Positions 60,464-64,000 of a stretch of 64,000 nt of DNA are shown one piece after another (position 1 is the first letter of the stretch; each line of letters begins with the position of its first letter). Under the pieces are notes generated by a model, which was given only the letters and a program-made list of their open reading frames with translations, was not told the origin of the DNA and did no database searches. This DNA is from Hyaloraphidium curvatum. Lineage: Eukaryota; Monoblepharomycota; Hyaloraphidiomycetes; Hyaloraphidiales; Hyaloraphidiaceae. The stretch lies in the NCBI GenBank assembly GCA_025558095.1, contig JAIVFI010000045.1, positions 1 to 64,000 of the forward strand. The letters are read 5' to 3'. A program made the position numbers and the translations under genes.

Positions 60464-62665
60464 CTAAAGATCCCCCAGGTCCACGTCGGCATCCATCTCG
60501 AACCCTCCCCCGGTGCCGAGATCCGCGAGCCAATCCTCCACCCGCGCCGGATCCCAACCGGTCCCTTCCAACGCCCCCGACTCCCACGGCGAGCCGAAAT
60601 CCCCGCCCTGCCCATCGCCCATGAACTCCTCCAGCGACACGTCGAAAAGCGGGTCCTCCCCCGGCCCCCCGCCCTCCCCTCCCCACTCGGCCTCCCGCTT
60701 CGCCCCACCCGAGTAGTGCACCTCCTGCACCCTCATCATCCCCACCTCCTGTTCCGTGCTCCCCGCGTGCAGCGAGGCCAGGCAGTCGCCGCACCACGCC
60801 GCCGGCAGCGTGTCCGCGAGCGGGTCGGCCTCGACGAGGTAGCGCGCGTACCCCGAGCCGCAGCCGTGGCAGGCCATGAGCATGCTGCGGCGGTTGATGC
60901 CGTGGTTGAGGGAGACGAAGGTGGGGTACACGTCCGGATAGGGGGTGGAGGAGGCCGGCGCGAGCGGCGAATGGGTGTCGGGGCCGACGGTGAGGTTGGT
61001 GAAGGCGATGCGATGCTGGCAGCCGTGGTGGGCGCCGTGTACGAGGAGGTACGGGTAGTTGAGCCGCAGCTCCAGGCCCCCGAAGGTGCTCTCGGACATG
61101 TAGGCCACGCGGAGCGGGCGCATGGGCGAGTTCTGCGGGAGCCGCCTGTCGACCCAGTCCGCCGTCTCAAAGACGAACGCCTCCCACCCGGGCATGCGGT
61201 CGTTGACGAAGAAGGTGCCCTCGGCAAAGATGAAGCAGTGCCCGATGTTGTGCTGCGGCCCTTGCGGCGGCTCGTCCTGTTCGTCGGGGTCGCGGACCAC
61301 GTGAAGACCTTCCTCGGTCTTTGCCAGCGTCACCGGCCGCAGGTGCAGGTGCTCGGTGCGGCAAGGAAGTTTTTCGACGAAGTCGGCGAGGACGACGGTG
61401 TCGGCAACGCGGTACGAGATTATGGGGCGCTGCGGGCGCTCCGGGTTGAGCAGGTCCACGTGGACAAACATCGGGGGTGCAGGGGGGTCCGGCGCGGCCG
61501 AAACCGGTGTGCTGGCGCCGCTGGCGTCGGCATTGAGGTCGAAAGCGTCCCATCGGCTGCCGAGAGGCAGAGGCGGCGGGGGAGGCGCGTAGTTGAACGG
61601 CTGCCGGTGCTTGTCCTTGACATACTGGCGCCACTGCGGCTTGAGCACCTGCAGGCCCTTGCCGCCGAACGACGAGGCGGCGGCGTCCACAGCATCCTTT
61701 GCCGCCGGCAAGTGCTCTAGCACGCCTTCCACGCGGAAGTAGTCCACCCTCTGGAGCGCATGCTTGTCCATCGGTCGGAACTTCCGCTCCTCACGCATCG
61801 CGTTGATCTCCTGGTGGGCCTCCTTGGCCTTGCGCACGAGCTTTTCGGGGTCGAAGTCCATCGTGGCGAGGTAGGCAGTCGCCTTTTCCTCGCCAAAGTG
61901 CGTGACCAGGTTCGTCCTGATGGACTCGGCCGTCACCTCGGCGTTCGTGGCCGCCTTGCGCGTCAGCTCCTCCACAGGTACGCCCTGCTCCTTGGCCTGC
62001 TGCATCATGGCGGCGCTAGGCCTGCCCACGCGGCGCGTGTAGTTCGGTGTGGCGCGGTCCAGCTGCGCAGCCCGGACCTTGTTCTTGTTGAGGGAAAGTG
62101 CCGGCGTGCGGCCGGTGCCTTTCGGCTGCCCCCGCTCCTCTGCGAGTTCGGCCAGCGACATGTGCGGGTCCACGAAATCCTGCGGCACCGCGGGCGCCGG
62201 CTCGGGCTCCCCGACTCGCTGGGCCAGGATGCGGAAGCCCTCGTTGTAGAACGCCGCGATGTGCGCCGGCATTTTGGAGCGCCGCCCGGCAAAGACGGCG
62301 AGCAGCGCCTTCCGCGCCTGCGGGTCCGACCGGAATTGCGCGATCGGCTCGTCGATGTCGGCGAAGGCCGCGTCGATTGCGTGCCCGGCGGCCGCCAGCG
62401 CCGCCTCCCGCTCCGCCCCGTCCGGCCCGGCGACGCCTCCGAAGCCGGCATGCTGCCCCAAATCGCCGCCGTCGTCGGGCAAATCCAGGTTTCCGAGAGC
62501 CGCGGCCGCGAGCGCGTCGGCGTACCACGCCGCGAACGACACCGGCCGCCGCGTGGCCTTGCCCCGGTACGGGTCCGCGTCCGCCGTCGCCTTTGTCTTC
62601 GTCGGCTTCGGCGGGCGCCGGCGGCCGCCCCGCCGGCCCGCCCGGGTGTCCGAGTCGGACGACAT
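60464..62665 (-). CDS. snRNA-activating protein complex subunit 3 (SNAPC3-like)
   Basis: 733 residues, one exon. It is the central subunit of the complex that binds the proximal sequence element of U-snRNA promoters for Pol II and Pol III. The C-terminal half holds the family signature: HCFIFAEGTFFVNDR, ADWVDRRLPQNSP, YLLVHGAHHGCQHRIAFTNL (HxxCxH), YPTFVSLNHG and two Cys pairs (ACHGCG ... AWCGDCLA) forming a zinc site. The N-terminal half is charged and helical (EKATAYLATMDFDPEKLV and ALQRVDYFRVEGVLEHLPAA), with basic regions. The acidic C-terminal tail of about 90 residues is unusual. Longer than animal SNAPC3 (about 400 residues). Confidence 0.85.
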   Translation of the reverse strand: MSSDSDTRAGRRGGRRRPPKPTKTKATADADPYRGKATRRPVSFAAWYADALAAAALGNLDLPDDGGDLGQHAGFGGVAGPDGAEREAALAAAGHAIDAAFADIDEPIAQFRSDPQARKALLAVFAGRRSKMPAHIAAFYNEGFRILAQRVGEPEPAPAVPQDFVDPHMSLAELAEERGQPKGTGRTPALSLNKNKVRAAQLDRATPNYTRRVGRPSAAMMQQAKEQGVPVEELTRKAATNAEVTAESIRTNLVTHFGEEKATAYLATMDFDPEKLVRKAKEAHQEINAMREERKFRPMDKHALQRVDYFRVEGVLEHLPAAKDAVDAAASSFGGKGLQVLKPQWRQYVKDKHRQPFNYAPPPPPLPLGSRWDAFDLNADASGASTPVSAAPDPPAPPMFVHVDLLNPERPQRPIISYRVADTVVLADFVEKLPCRTEHLHLRPVTLAKTEEGLHVVRDPDEQDEPPQGPQHNIGHCFIFAEGTFFVNDRMPGWEAFVFETADWVDRRLPQNSPMRPLRVAYMSESTFGGLELRLNYPYLLVHGAHHGCQHRIAFTNLTVGPDTHSPLAPASSTPYPDVYPTFVSLNHGINRRSMLMACHGCGSGYARYLVEADPLADTLPAAWCGDCLASLHAGSTEQEVGMMRVQEVHYSGGAKREAEWGGEGGGPGEDPLFDVSLEEFMGDGQGGDFGSPWESGALEGTGWDPARVEDWLADLGTGGGFEMDADVDLGDL

Positions 62666-62837
62666 CGGCCCAGCTGCGCAGTGCACTGGGAGCGTCGGTT
62701 TGTTTACGGGACCTGCGCCCCATCACTGTCCTCACGACCATACTTCGACCCAACGATCTAGCATTCGCAAATACTCCCGGCGACATAGAATACTCCCCTG
62801 GTCAATTCCCGGCCCCAGAACCCTGCCTTTCCCACTC

Positions 62838-64000
62838 TCACGTCGCCCGTGTGTACTGGACCTTCAGGAACAGGTTCTTGGCCTCCTGCTCCAGGCTGAG
62901 CTCGATAATGTCCTTGGAGAGCATCTGGTAGTAGAGCGCCGCGTGGTTCTGGCCGTTGGGATTGGCAGCGTACAGGTGCAGGTTGTTGGCGGGGTCGATG
63001 ACGACCTGGAAGCGGGGAGGCAATCAGGCGAGGCGCTAGCTCCTGAAACGGGTGACCCACGTCGAAATATAGCTGCCTGTTCTCCCCCAGATCCACGAGT
63101 TCCGCTTCGCCCTTGCCGACTGGCACCGAGATGGGCGGCTTCTTTGGCGCGAAGCACCCACAGATCCCGCCCCCGCCCCCCTGGCGGAACGTGAGGTTCG
63201 ACTGCGTGACCTCCACGGTGACCGACTTGGCAAAGATCATGTCGACCAGGGCCTTGGCGCGCGTCGTCTCCCGCCCCTCCATCTTGAGCTTCTCCTCCGT
63301 CTCGTTGTCGAAGGTCTTGTTCCACTTGCCGTTGAAGTCGCGGAGCTCATGCTGGAAGGCGCGGGAGGGGGGGATGTACGCCTTGGCGAGCTGCTTGAAC
63401 TTTCTCTGTCGGCGGGGCGGGCGGGGCGTCAGATCATGCTGCGGTGCTGCAGGAAGGGGGACACCCACGATGTCGACGAGCTTGGTCTCGTCCGCCGGAA
63501 GCCCCTCGTGGAGCGGGATCTCGGACATCTGCGTCGAGCTGGCCCCGAGCGGCTTGTCCGCCGCGCCCGCCGCCGGCTCCGCGAGGGCGGAAGCGGCCGC
63601 GGCGGCCGCGACCGGAGCTGCCGGCGCAGCGGCGGGCTGAGCGGAAGCCGGGGCGGGCCTGGATGCTGCGGGTGCCGGCGCGGGCGAAGCTGAGGAGCTC
63701 GGCGCCGCGGCGGGCTTGGATGCCGCCGGGGCCGGCGCGGGTGCCGCGGCGGGCTTAGACGCCACCTGGGCGGGCGCCGGCGCCGCCGCAGGGCTCGGCG
63801 CCGGAGCCGGGGTCGGCGCGGGTTTCGTGGCTGCGGCGGGTGCAGGGGCCGGAACAGGGGCTGCAGGGGCGGCGGCGGCGGCCGACGCGGCAACGGGCTG
63901 CGGTGCCGGGGCGGGAGTCGGCTCGGGTGCCTGCGAGGCGGAGGAAGCTTCCGTCCTGGTGGGCTCGGCGGCGGGCGCGGCCCCGGCGGGAGCGTTGGGA
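62838..64000 (-). CDS. Ala/Pro-rich protein with unrecognised C-terminal domain (cut by window edge)
   Basis: Last exons (minus): 64000-63061 and 63005-62838, joined across a 55-nt intron (LYFD|VVIDPANNLHLYAANPNG). From the right edge to about 63550 the frame is an Ala/Pro/Lys low-complexity tract (repeated AAPAPAPAASKPAAAP-like units). A folded region follows: FKQLAKAYIPPSRAFQHELR, DMIFAKSVTVEVTQSNLTF, a Gly-Cys loop (GGGGGICGCF), VGKGEAELVDLGENRQLYFD and LSLEQEAKNLFLKVQYTRAT. A second GT-AG pair (63 nt, about 63462-63400) could be spliced or translated because it is in frame and has no stop. The start lies outside the window and no family was recognised. Confidence 0.6.

Noticed and set aside
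1-64000. Long open frames antisense to most genes
   Set aside because: High GC removes stop codons in shadow frames. They are Arg/Pro/Gly-rich and show no domain signatures.
1-64000. tRNA, rRNA or CRISPR features
   Set aside because: No T-loop-like GGTTCRANTCC pattern with a foldable cloverleaf, no rRNA-like stretch and no regularly spaced direct repeats were found by eye. A tRNAscan or Infernal run would be decisive.
1-64000. Transposons or LTR elements
   Set aside because: No reverse transcriptase, integrase or transposase motifs and no long terminal repeats were seen. Only short local duplications occur.

Overview
The window is GC-rich nuclear DNA from a fungus. Evidence: a Gal4-type Zn2Cys6 transcription factor, two further proteins resembling the fungal transcription-factor middle-homology region, several F-box/leucine-rich-repeat proteins, a fungal-style MFS antiporter, and multi-exon genes with very short spliceosomal introns. 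About 30 introns could be placed at base resolution by frame and family conservation. Most are 46-63 nt, with GTGGGT/GTGCGT/GTACGT-like donors and CAG/AAG/TAG acceptors. Stops are TAA, TAG and TGA, so the code is standard. Several genes look bacterial-derived or rare in fungi, which suggests an early-diverging lineage; a chytrid-like fungus such as Hyaloraphidium is a guess, not something shown here.

Layout. 0-9.9 kb: sulfotransferase-like fragment, seven-pass membrane protein, short-chain dehydrogenase whose first intron is a tandem copy of the neighbouring exon, adenine phosphoribosyltransferase, small VRF-motif protein, fungal TF-like protein, MYND protein. 9.9-14.5 kb: membrane LTA-synthase-like phosphotransferase/sulfatase, then an intact contractile-injection-system (phage-tail-like) sheath gene with a decayed membrane-protein remnant after it. 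14.7-24.9 kb: neutral ceramidase, six-exon tripeptidyl-peptidase II, MFS transporter, small two-exon protein. 25-36.7 kb: secreted mucin-like protein, head-to-head F-box genes (one truncated), TF-like protein, bacterial-type fused PabB-PabC, small protein, five-exon Zn2Cys6 regulator. 36.7-38.9 kb: gene-poor. 38.9-54 kb: damaged paralogue of the seven-pass protein, peroxisomal enoyl-CoA isomerase, class-3 (DAG) lipase, two broken F-box/LRR genes, M3 oligopeptidase, MAPEG protein, nitronate monooxygenase-like flavoenzyme, F-box/LRR gene. 54-64 kb: short adenylation-domain-like protein, ankyrin protein, zinc-type oxidoreductase, secreted LRR protein with twin Cys-rich domains, SNAPC3, and an Ala/Pro-rich protein running off the right edge.

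There is no obvious operon or metabolic cluster; most genes are independent housekeeping or surface/signalling genes. Recurring themes are lipid handling (ceramidase, DAG lipase, enoyl-CoA isomerase, MAPEG, adenylation-like protein), proteolysis (TPP2, M3 peptidase, F-box proteins) and genes of apparent bacterial origin (sheath, PabBC, perhaps the LtaS-like enzyme and the C-terminal domain of the secreted protein). The two strongest observations are the eukaryote-embedded injection-system sheath gene and a freshly duplicated exon segment that now serves as an intron.
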